Part shown: positions 1 through 6,360 of the stretch, piece after piece
How the letters are laid out: each line of letters opens with the position of its first letter
How positions within the stretch are numbered: position 1 is the first letter of the stretch
Assembly: GCF_019656315.1 (NCBI RefSeq)
Contig: NZ_BPLU01000069.1
Coordinates: 62,001 to 126,000 of the forward strand
Reading direction: 5' to 3'
From: Flavobacterium sp. UMI-01
GTDB taxonomy: Bacteria > Bacteroidota > Bacteroidia > Flavobacteriales > Flavobacteriaceae
Length of the DNA stretch: 64,000 nt
Position numbers and translations under genes: made by a program
The notes under the pieces: model-generated
Told to the model about the DNA's origin: nothing
Databases searched by the model: none
What the model saw: only the letters and a program-made list of their open reading frames with translations

Positions 1-256
1 TATTTAATTTTTTCTTGAGCCAAATGCTTAGATAATGTGATTTAAAATTACAACCAGAATTTAAGTAATGATAGTCAAAATACTCACTTGATTTTACGCT
101 TTCAATGGCTGAATTTATTTGACTTTGATTATATACAGGATATTTTTTTAAATCAACTTTATATTCATTTACATTAAAAAGTGTTTGGGATTTTACATTT
201 TGTGTTATAAAAAAAGAAACCAAAATTAAAATTGAATGTGCTATTGTTTTTTTCAT
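1..256 (-). CDS. Exported protein of unknown function, 3' end beyond the window (partial)
   Basis: The ATG is at 256 on the minus strand and the frame stays open for 85 codons to the left edge, so the C-terminus is missing. The first 22 or so residues look like a signal peptide: KK at positions 2-3, a hydrophobic stretch ILILVSFFIT, and a likely cut after VKSQ. The mature part seen is polar, with the short motifs NEYKVDLKKYP and YHYLNSGCNF. I do not recognise the family. It lies just left of the first attC-like palindrome, so it may be the cargo of a gene cassette whose other end is outside the window. A periplasmic or surface location is inferred from the signal peptide only. Confidence 0.6.
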   Translation of the reverse strand, partial: MKKTIAHSILILVSFFITQNVKSQTLFNVNEYKVDLKKYPVYNQSQINSAIESVKSSEYFDYHYLNSGCNFKSHYLSIWLKKKLN

Positions 257-309
257 TTTTATGTTATTAAATATTTGTTGATAGTAAATTCTCCCGATTT
301 GTGTCAAAA

Positions 310-452
310 TTGCGCCTAACGTTCTGACGCTACACGAAGGTGGCGCAATTGAGCCTTATGTTTGCTGACTGTTAATAATTTTGTTTTTGCGCCAAATCTT
401 TTCAAGTACAAAACCATCCGCCACTTTTGTGTAACTGCTGTTATATGATGGC
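310..452. repeat. attC-like imperfect palindrome E1
   Basis: A 133-nt element (core 314-446) opens with GCCTAAC at 314-320 and closes with GTTATAT at 440-446. Its inner arms at 328-345 and 418-437 are complementary with few mismatches. It shares short blocks with E2 (TAACGTTCTG at the left, a GCCTTAT block, TTTTCAAGNACAAAACCA in the middle, CTGTTATA at the right), while the arms differ in sequence from those of E2. Conserved ends plus variable self-complementary arms are typical of integron attC sites. The assignment is inference, since no integrase is visible. Confidence 0.55.
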
Positions 453-514
453 TTTTTTATCTATTCCGCAATTTATAAATTTTTTTCTTACTTTTGGTTT
501 TCAATTTTCTATTT

Positions 515-1045
515 ATGTTCAAGATAATACCAGTTTTTAAATTTTCAACAAAGTTCCCGTTTTTATTAATACGTTGGTTTGCATTAGACGAAGAAAAGTT
601 TTTGTTTTCTGATGATATATTAAATCAATTAGCGAAAGAACCTGAATTTCAAAATGAAGATTATGTCGCTCCAATAGTTTGTAATAATTTAGTAGATATT
701 GAAATTTTTGGTAAAATCTACACACCTAAAGATTTTATCCCAAAAGATAAAGAACGCCTGTATTTTAGAAATGCGACACTATATTTAGAAAGTAAAAATC
801 TCATTATTGTTGATAGAACTAATCCCATTAATCCAAAATATCTCATTTCTTATGAGGGTCTTATTTTAGTAAAAAACGGAGGTATAATCAAAGACTTAAG
901 AAATACACATATAAAAGATTTTCTTCAAAAAGCTGTTTGGTTTGTTGCTATTTTGACTTTTTTCGTCTCCACCCTTTTATCTCTGTTCCATCAAGATTCC
1001 AATAAGTGCGATTGCCATATTCATCTTTCCGTATCACATAAGTAG
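515..1045 (+). CDS. Hypothetical protein with C-terminal membrane segment
   Basis: The ATG at 515 gives 176 residues. A TTG at 494 would add seven, but nothing favours it. The protein has a hydrophobic start (FKFSTKFPFLLIRW), a polar middle with DYVAPIVCNN and IFGKIYTPKDF, and one likely transmembrane segment near residues 138-160 (KAVWFVAILTFFVSTLL). The middle reads like a small wing-type or regulatory domain, but I cannot name a family. Its last 98 bases overlap a convergent small gene on the other strand, and the final 26 residues look less protein-like than the rest, so the true C-terminus may have been altered. The gene begins about 60 bases after palindrome E1, as expected for a cassette gene. 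Confidence 0.55.
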   Translation: MFKIIPVFKFSTKFPFLLIRWFALDEEKFLFSDDILNQLAKEPEFQNEDYVAPIVCNNLVDIEIFGKIYTPKDFIPKDKERLYFRNATLYLESKNLIIVDRTNPINPKYLISYEGLILVKNGGIIKDLRNTHIKDFLQKAVWFVAILTFFVSTLLSLFHQDSNKCDCHIHLSVSHK

Positions 1046-1139
1046 GGGAGTTGTCAATAAATATTACAAGCCGCACAGCTAAAAATATAATAGCCACCAT
1101 TATCAAAACAAAGTCAATAAATAAATATCCTGTTATCAT
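948..1139 (-). CDS. Small single-pass membrane protein, hypothetical
   Basis: Reading from the ATG at 1139 gives 63 residues: an N-terminal transmembrane segment (YLFIDFVLIMVAIIFLAVRL) followed by a short basic tail with DEYGNRTYWNLDG and GWRRKKSK. The open frame extends further upstream to 1274, and the stretch just before the ATG (KETAKVEARKIYENK) also looks like real protein, but beyond that the frame runs into palindrome E2. The true start could therefore be a non-ATG codon a little upstream. It converges with and overlaps the 515-1045 gene by 98 bases. Unknown family; the tail resembles small Bacteroidota membrane proteins of no known role. Confidence 0.45.
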   Translation of the reverse strand: MITGYLFIDFVLIMVAIIFLAVRLVIFIDNSPTYVIRKDEYGNRTYWNLDGTEIKGWRRKKSK

Positions 1140-1190
1140 TTTATTTTCATATATTTTTCTCGCTTCTACTTTAGCTGTCTCTTTGGATAT

Positions 1191-1333
1191 GCTATCATAT
1201 AACGTTCTGGCGCTTGGCGAGGTTGGGGGATAAGGAAGCCTTATTTTTCGGTTAAACACAGATTTTTCAAGCACAAAACCAACTTTCCATTCAGCCTAAA
1301 ACCCCAATCTCGCCAAACGGCTGTTATAGGCAG
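1191..1333. repeat. attC-like imperfect palindrome E2
   Basis: This element is homologous to E1 at its ends and middle block but has different arms: 1209-1228 (GCGCTTGGCGAGGTTGGGG) pairs with 1302-1321 (CCCCAATCTCGCCAAACGGC). Its left end, GCTATCATATAAC at 1191-1203, is the reverse complement, with one mismatch, of the right end of E1 at 440-452. Its right end, GTTATAGGCAG at 1323-1333, is matched by E3. This is the pattern expected when each segment between palindromes is a cassette carrying its own recombination site. Confidence 0.6.
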
Positions 1334-1337
1334 TTTT

Positions 1338-2141
1338 TTATTCAATCACTTTCTCCAATAATTTAAATTCCAATTTACTATTCTCAAAATCAGTTATTTT
1401 TTTGATTAATTCAGGTTTTACTTCAATATCGGAAAGCATAGAAGATACTTTTACTAACCAAAAATAAAAACCTATGCAATCGCTTAGTAATCTAACTTCG
1501 TGAAGATTTATTAAAGCTTCTCTTTGTTCTGCTGTTCTATTATTTTCTCTATCTAAAATTACTCCTAAAGCAGTTTCATCTGCGTGAATTAAATGACTTG
1601 ATTGAGTAAAATTTCTTGCTAATCCTAATATTTCTTTGAAGTCATAATTGACTGAAATAGTTTTTATCATTTCATTATATGACCAAGGTTGTTCTTTTCT
1701 CTGTCGAGTTTGTTTTGTCCATTTTTCCGCCAAAAGTATTTCGTCGTTATCGTTTAAAACAATGTCTGTTAAAAAAGTAGAATCAATATTGGTCAATTCA
1801 ATAATCTGTTTTGCTTGTTTCGATTGTTTTAGTTTATTTATTTCTGCTAAATCTTCCCAAAATTCACGAACTTTTTCAATTCTGGTAGTTTCGTCAAAAG
1901 AAGAAACATAAGCAAATTTTACGGTGCATTCAGCAATTGGTCTTAAAATAATATCTGCGTCCCAAAGACAATCATTTTGAACAAGTAAGAATAAAGTTTG
2001 AGTTCGTGAATGTATAAATGAGTAGTATGACTGAAGTAATTTATAAAATTCATCATTCTTTTTCAATGTCAATTCACAAATTGACACATGAAGTGAATCA
2101 TGAGTATCTTTGAATATTTTTCTAAATTCCTTTGTTGGCAT
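1338..2141 (-). CDS. DUF5677-like protein
   Basis: The gene has 267 residues with an ATG at 2141 and no signal peptide, so it is probably cytoplasmic. It is mostly helical. The segment around residues 60-80 (WDADIILRPIAECTVKFAYV) fits the conserved Arg-Pro-x-x-Glu region I associate with DUF5677, and a later HADE segment near residue 188 may be part of the same fold. The molecular function of that family is not established, and I do not claim one. It sits tightly between palindromes E2 and E3 with only a few bases on each side, which is how a gene fills a cassette. Confidence 0.6.
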   Translation of the reverse strand: MPTKEFRKIFKDTHDSLHVSICELTLKKNDEFYKLLQSYYSFIHSRTQTLFLLVQNDCLWDADIILRPIAECTVKFAYVSSFDETTRIEKVREFWEDLAEINKLKQSKQAKQIIELTNIDSTFLTDIVLNDNDEILLAEKWTKQTRQRKEQPWSYNEMIKTISVNYDFKEILGLARNFTQSSHLIHADETALGVILDRENNRTAEQREALINLHEVRLLSDCIGFYFWLVKVSSMLSDIEVKPELIKKITDFENSKLEFKLLEKVIE

Positions 2142-2155
2142 AAGTTTCTTTAAAA

Positions 2156-2224
2156 TTGCCTATAACTATTTTATAGGCGCATAAACTATACTAGTTTTAT
2201 TCTAAAATGGGATGTTATGCGCAA
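2156..2224. repeat. Short attC-like palindrome E3
   Basis: The element begins TTGCCTATAAC (2156-2166), which matches the right end of E2 (1323-1333) in reverse complement at 10 of 11 positions. It ends GTTATGCGC at 2214-2222. An inner GCGCATAA at 2177-2184 pairs perfectly with TTATGCGC at 2215-2222. At about 67 nt it would be a short-type site, against about 135 nt for E1 and E2. Confidence 0.45.
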
Positions 2225-2350
2225 TTTTTTGTATTTATAATTGCATATTATTTATAATTTCAAATATATTCTTTTTTTCTTACAACGAAGCACAATAAAA
2301 CAGTATTTGTAAGATATTTTGCTAAACGATATTATGAAAATAAAAACGTG
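2225..2350. other. Gene-free AT-rich spacer
   Basis: No open frame or further attC-like palindrome is visible. A weak inverted repeat, CTTACAA at 2279-2285 and TTGTAAG at 2307-2313, is the only structure seen. Together with E3 and the RNA-like element it fills the gene-free stretch 2142-2492. Confidence 0.5.
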
Positions 2351-2354
2351 ATTT

Positions 2355-2434
2355 TTAGCCCTGATCGCAGCGGCATCCTCTTGTATGGTGATAGCCAATA
2401 CAAGAGATATAGCGAAGAGCAGGACGAAACGCTA
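2355..2434 (+). ncRNA. Structured element resembling the Flavo-1 RNA motif
   Basis: A GC-richer island in AT-rich DNA reads AGCCCTGATCGCAGCGGCATC, a 9-bp perfect hairpin (2378-2386 with 2398-2406), then a GATATAGCGAAGAGCAGGA tail. The outer CCTG near 2360 can pair with CAGG near 2420. I recall this AGCCC..GCGGCATCC..GATATAGCG..AGCAGGA layout from many Flavobacterium intergenic regions and link it to the Rfam Flavo-1 motif from memory. The name is tentative; the structure is seen directly. Confidence 0.5.
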
Positions 2435-2458
2435 TTAAGATAACGATTCATCCTGCTC
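2417..2458. terminator. Hairpin overlapping the 3' end of the RNA-like element
   Basis: GAGCAGGA at 2417-2424 pairs with TCCTGCTC at 2451-2458. It has no strong T-run on either side, so a terminator role for remB or the RNA is only possible. It would compete with the outer pairing of the upstream element. Confidence 0.35.
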
Positions 2459-2492
2459 CTTAAAAAATTTCATAACCTATAAATTCTATTTT

Positions 2493-4589
2493 CTAATAAT
2501 CAAAATACCAATTGAACACATCAGCACGTAATCCTATGCTAAACCAATTGGTGGTTTCTTTGAATACTGTTGTGGTATTTTGCGCAGGTTTGAAATCTCT
2601 AAAAATATAACTGGCAAATAACTTTAAGTTGGTTGCTGGATTCACCAAATAACCCGCTTGTAGGTCAGCAATAAAAACGGAGGTCTTGTTTCCCTGCCCT
2701 ACTTTGACCCCTGAATTAGCAAAACGCTCTAAATCGTAGTCCCTGTAAATATCTCCTCCATAGTTTGAATTGGCTCCTGTAGTAGCAAAATCAAATCCAC
2801 GAGTTCCCATGGTGAACTTGGCATCAGCAAAATAACGTTCTTTATGATAACGAGCGATTGCAATAAATTCACCAAAGTTCCCACCCCATTGATGACCGAT
2901 ACTTTGATTGTTGTGTCCGTAATTCGTAATAGGATCACTATGCGAATACACATACGGACGCACATGGTTGTACTCTAATTGCAACAACAAATTATCAATA
3001 TGGAACGCGTTGTAATATTTGGCACCTAATTGGTATCCGTATTTATTTCGCCAGCTGTTATTCCCCTCTTTGATATCGCTTAAAGCAAACTCATCTAACA
3101 GAAATTGTCCGTACAAATTGATGCTGTTGTTCCATTTGTATTTGGCCGTCAATCCTAACAAAGCATTTCCTGTCCTTGCCGAAGAAGCAAACTCTACCGA
3201 GCGATAAAACACTATTGGATTTACAAAACTCATATCAAAACCTCTGTCATTGGTATTGGTCCAAATCACCGATTCGAAAAAACCTAGATTCAATCGGTTC
3301 GACACGTTCCAACTCAAATAATGATTCGCCATGAATTTAGTGGCATAGGTACGCTCGACAGTCACCTCAGGACGCACATCTTTGAGCCACATATAGGTAT
3401 TGGTGTATTTTATTTTCCAAAATTTGGTGTTGATTTTAAAATACGGATACGGACTTGCCCCGTCGGTTTCCATCAAAGAGCGATAACCGTCACCAATAAA
3501 ATTGCGCCCATAGCCCAATTGCAAATCGATAAATTTATTAGGTGTAAAAGTCAAATTGGCTTCTGCCAAAGGAAAATCATAGGAATCTGTTTTAAAATCT
3601 TTTGCAATTCCGATTCCCGGAATAATAGCTGGGTTCCCTCCCGCCGGTTTTATCGATTCGGCATAACGATTGAAATAATCCGCAAAACGTCCTTGACTTT
3701 CAAAAATGGTAGCGGTAAAATTCAACTGACTACCCAGTCCTCCTCTAAAGTTAATTGCTCTTGTATTTACATAAGTGTATGACGTTTCACTCTTACTGTC
3801 TTTACCCAATTGCAAATCCAAAATAGGATTCACTGTGAACCAATAATCCTCACCTTGAATGGCCACCATGTTTTCGTTCCACAGTTTTCTTGCCCACCAA
3901 CCCGAAGCTTTTTTCTGCAACTTTTCATTGGCTTCTTTTAGATTGTAATATTTAGCAACCTCTGCATAGGTATAAGGTTTGGATGCGGTATGGCTGTTGC
4001 TCCCCACCTGATTCATCGCGCCATCAAAATGTGCATAATAACTATGTGAAAACGGAATATTCAAATGACTTTCATATTCAGGATTTGAATATTTTTGATA
4101 GACTAAATTATCTAACTCTGAAGCTGTTTTTATTGGAGTTGAAGCAGGCTGTGCCACTACTGCCTTCGCTACTGCTTCTTTTTGCAATGGAATGGAAAGT
4201 GCTATCGTATATTTGGAATAAGTAGCATTGCCATTGTAAGTAGCAGGCTGAATTTTAGGAAACTGACCAAAAACCCTTTTTGTTTCCTTGATTAATTCTG
4301 GGTCGGCCGCATTTACGTAAATCACTTTAAAAATTCCGTTGGCATCCACTTCAAAAAGAACTTCTACTGTACCAGAAAATTGATTCGCCACTAAATAAGA
4401 AGGCACTTTAAATTGATGAAATAAAAGCTCTTGCACTTTTGAATAAAAACACGCTTCAACTTCTTTATCGGTTAGATTTTTACAGGTTTCAAAAACAGGA
4501 AAACGCTCTTGAACCGTAGTATTCTGAATTTGGCCCACCGATACCATTGACACCAATAACAAAGAAATAAAAAAAACTTTTTTCATCAT
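2493..4589 (-). CDS. remB: Gliding motility protein RemB
   Basis: The protein has 698 residues with a signal peptide (KKVFFISLLLVSMVSVGQ, cut near residue 20). Residues 70-135 resemble the small C-terminal TonB/energy-transducer fold (GTVEVLFEVDANG..). The remaining 500 residues are rich in alternating aromatic strands like a Wzi-type outer-membrane beta barrel and end in FNWYFDY, a typical barrel terminus. This architecture and the position close to gcvH and sprA match my memory of RemB of Flavobacterium johnsoniae, a protein needed for normal gliding. Its exact biochemical role is not known. Location is inferred to be the outer membrane. It is read alone, with about 100 bases to the next gene upstream. 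Confidence 0.75.
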   Translation of the reverse strand: MMKKVFFISLLLVSMVSVGQIQNTTVQERFPVFETCKNLTDKEVEACFYSKVQELLFHQFKVPSYLVANQFSGTVEVLFEVDANGIFKVIYVNAADPELIKETKRVFGQFPKIQPATYNGNATYSKYTIALSIPLQKEAVAKAVVAQPASTPIKTASELDNLVYQKYSNPEYESHLNIPFSHSYYAHFDGAMNQVGSNSHTASKPYTYAEVAKYYNLKEANEKLQKKASGWWARKLWNENMVAIQGEDYWFTVNPILDLQLGKDSKSETSYTYVNTRAINFRGGLGSQLNFTATIFESQGRFADYFNRYAESIKPAGGNPAIIPGIGIAKDFKTDSYDFPLAEANLTFTPNKFIDLQLGYGRNFIGDGYRSLMETDGASPYPYFKINTKFWKIKYTNTYMWLKDVRPEVTVERTYATKFMANHYLSWNVSNRLNLGFFESVIWTNTNDRGFDMSFVNPIVFYRSVEFASSARTGNALLGLTAKYKWNNSINLYGQFLLDEFALSDIKEGNNSWRNKYGYQLGAKYYNAFHIDNLLLQLEYNHVRPYVYSHSDPITNYGHNNQSIGHQWGGNFGEFIAIARYHKERYFADAKFTMGTRGFDFATTGANSNYGGDIYRDYDLERFANSGVKVGQGNKTSVFIADLQAGYLVNPATNLKLFASYIFRDFKPAQNTTTVFKETTNWFSIGLRADVFNWYFDY

Positions 4590-4673
4590 GAGACCTATTC
4601 TAATTTTAGACCATACTAATTACAATTCAAAACGTTTCAAATCTAATGATTCCCACGCACATCTAAAATAAAA

Positions 4674-4691
4674 ATCCCACCAAGGTGGGAT
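4674..4691 (-). terminator. Terminator of the gcvH-VanZ unit
   Basis: A perfect 8-bp stem (ATCCCACC/GGTGGGAT) with a 2-nt loop lies just after the VanZ stop on the minus strand and is followed there by TTTTATTTT, a classic intrinsic terminator shape. Confidence 0.7.
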
Positions 4692-4695
4692 ATTA

Positions 4696-5082
4696 TTAAC
4701 TTATTTTTTTTAAGACCTTCCAACTGTCTAAGGTGTAAAACAAACCTACCGCCAGGGTAGCTCCAAGCATGTTGGCCAGCACATCCATCACATCAGCTGA
4801 ACGGCTTTGTGTACAGTACTTTTGTAGTAGTTCAATCAAAACACCAAAACTTACAGACAACAAAAAAGCCACAATAAAAGGCTTGAATCTATTTTTCTTT
4901 TTAAAATGCAATTTGAAAAACAAAAACCAAAGCATGGTAAAAACAAAATGAAAAATACTGTGAATGTATTTATCTAAATTGACAACATTAAGTTGCGGAG
5001 TATTGTCTAAGCGTATTAAGCACAATACTAACACGACCGAGGTCCACAAACTGGCTGCCACAAAAAATAGTTTCTTAAGCAC
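4696..5082 (-). CDS. VanZ-like membrane protein
   Basis: A 128-residue protein with about four transmembrane helices. The family pattern is visible as DKYIHSIFHF near residue 38, GVLIELLQ near 82, and RSADVMDVLANMLGA near 94, matching the VanZ-like fold. Despite the name (a teicoplanin-resistance gene), most VanZ-like proteins of Bacteroidota have no proven function, and I do not infer resistance here. The start overlaps the gcvH stop by 8 bases, so the two are almost certainly cotranscribed and translationally coupled. A terminator follows directly. Confidence 0.8.
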   Translation of the reverse strand: MLKKLFFVAASLWTSVVLVLCLIRLDNTPQLNVVNLDKYIHSIFHFVFTMLWFLFFKLHFKKKNRFKPFIVAFLLSVSFGVLIELLQKYCTQSRSADVMDVLANMLGATLAVGLFYTLDSWKVLKKIS

Positions 5083-5455
5083 CGATTAAGGCTTTATATT
5101 CTGCATCAGAAAGCAAAGAATCATACGCAGCAACATCAGATACTTTTACTTTGATCATCCACCCTGCACCATAAGGATCAGCATTAACCGCTTCAGGAGT
5201 ATCTTCTAAAGCCTCATTGAATTCAATCACTTCTCCTGACATAGGAAGAAACAAATCAGAAACTGTTTTTACTGCTTCAACAGTACCAAAAACCTCGTCT
5301 TTTTCAAGAACTTGATCTAAAGTTTCTACTTCTACATATACAATATCACCTAGTTCTTTTTGTGCAAAATGGGTAATACCAACTGTTGCGATATCTCCTT
5401 CTAAACTAACCCATTCGTGATCTTTTGTGTACTTTAAATTTGATGGTATATTCAT
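5075..5455 (-). CDS. gcvH: Glycine cleavage system H protein
   Basis: At 126 residues this is the usual H-protein length. It is the lipoyl carrier that shuttles the aminomethyl group of glycine between the P, T and L proteins in the cytoplasm. The lipoylated lysine is K63 in the motif GTVEAVKTVSD. The N-terminal HEWV and the TVGIT..A..LGDIVYVE strand pattern are also typical. The other cleavage-system genes are not in this window, which is common in Bacteroidota. It is the first gene of a two-gene unit with the VanZ-like gene and has a good promoter about 45 bases upstream. Confidence 0.97.
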   Translation of the reverse strand: MNIPSNLKYTKDHEWVSLEGDIATVGITHFAQKELGDIVYVEVETLDQVLEKDEVFGTVEAVKTVSDLFLPMSGEVIEFNEALEDTPEAVNADPYGAGWMIKVKVSDVAAYDSLLSDAEYKALIGA

Positions 5456-5495
5456 TTTAACCTTATTGATAATTGATAATTGAATTTTTATTTTG

Positions 5496-5526
5496 CAAAT
5501 GTAACAATCTTATATTGCAGTACAAC
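5496..5526 (-). promoter_or_regulatory. Promoter of gcvH
   Basis: On the minus strand TTG (5526-5524) is followed after 20 bases by TACATTTG (5503-5496), fitting the Bacteroidota -33/-7 pattern. The transcript would begin near 5490, about 35 bases before the ATG. Confidence 0.6.
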
Positions 5527-5534
5527 GCAAGATT

Positions 5535-6330
5535 TTAAAAATCCACCGCAGATTCTCAAATTATATTCCAAAACCTAACTTTAGAGGGTGTCGGAAATTA
5601 ATTTGTGCTAATTCCAATTCACAATGACAAATTAAAATCTGCGAATTTGTGGTAAGACAAAACATAGAAAATCCACCGCAGATTCGCAAATTACAGTCCA
5701 AAACCTAACTTTAGAGGGGGTCGAAAATTAATTTGCACTAATTCCAATTTAGGAATGTAAAATTAAATTCTGCGAATTTGTGGTAAGACAAAGCATAGAA
5801 AATCCACCGCAGATTCGCAAATTACAGTCCAAACCTAACTTTAGAGGGTGTCGAAAATTAATTTGTGCTAATTCCAATTCACAATGACAAATTAAAATCT
5901 GCGAATTTGTGGTAAAACAAAACATAGAAAATCCACCGCAGATTCGCAAATTACAGTCCAAACCTAACTTTAGAGGGTATAGAAAATTAATTTGGGCTAA
6001 TTCCAATTCACAATGACAACTTAAAATCTGCGAATTTGTGGTAAAACAAAACACAGAAAATCCACCGCAGATTCGCAAATTATATTCCAAAACCTAACTT
6101 TAGAGGGTGTCGGAAATTAATTTGTACTAATTCCAATTCACAATGACAAATTAAAATCTGCGAATTTGTGGTAAAACAAAACATAGAAAATCCACCGCAG
6201 ATTCACAGATTTATACGCTAAGTTCTATTGAATAATTTCATCCTAATTAGTTTGCGTTAATTCCGCTTAAAAGGGATTTTTTACAATCAAAAATTAAACA
6301 ATCTGCGAATTTGCGGTGAAAAAATCATGA
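5535..6330. repeat. Six tandem ~130-bp units with palindromic junctions
   Basis: The marker ATCCACCGCA recurs at 5541, 5671, 5802, 5931, 6060 and 6190, a spacing of 129-131 bases. Five units are nearly identical and the sixth (6190-6330) is diverged. Each unit starts with CCACCGCAGATTCGCAAATT and ends with AAATCTGCGAATTTGTGGT. Those ends are inverted relative to each other, so each junction can fold into a hairpin of about 17 bp with a 20-nt loop. No real gene lies here: the only long open frame is a translation of the repeat. The array fills the 905-base gap between gcvH and the 3' end of sprA. Confidence 0.9.
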
Positions 6331-6360
6331 GATTATATTGTTTCTTTTATTGTTCTAAAA

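Noticed and set aside
1338..2141. Toxin or phage-defence gene
   Set aside because: The DUF5677 resemblance and cassette setting do not establish a defence role, and no partner gene is visible.
3321..3782. 153-codon plus-strand open frame inside remB
   Set aside because: It is antisense to a well-formed membrane-barrel coding sequence and has no domain or start signal.
4696..5082. Glycopeptide resistance by the VanZ-like gene
   Set aside because: VanZ-like proteins are widespread and mostly uncharacterised, and no other van genes are present.
5749..6090. 113-codon open frame with repeated CNLRICGGFS segments on the minus strand
   Set aside because: It is only a translation of the 130-bp repeat, with no start or coding signal of its own.
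5535..6330. CRISPR array
   Set aside because: Units are about 130 bp, adjacent, and nearly identical along their whole length; there are no short repeats with unique spacers and no cas genes.
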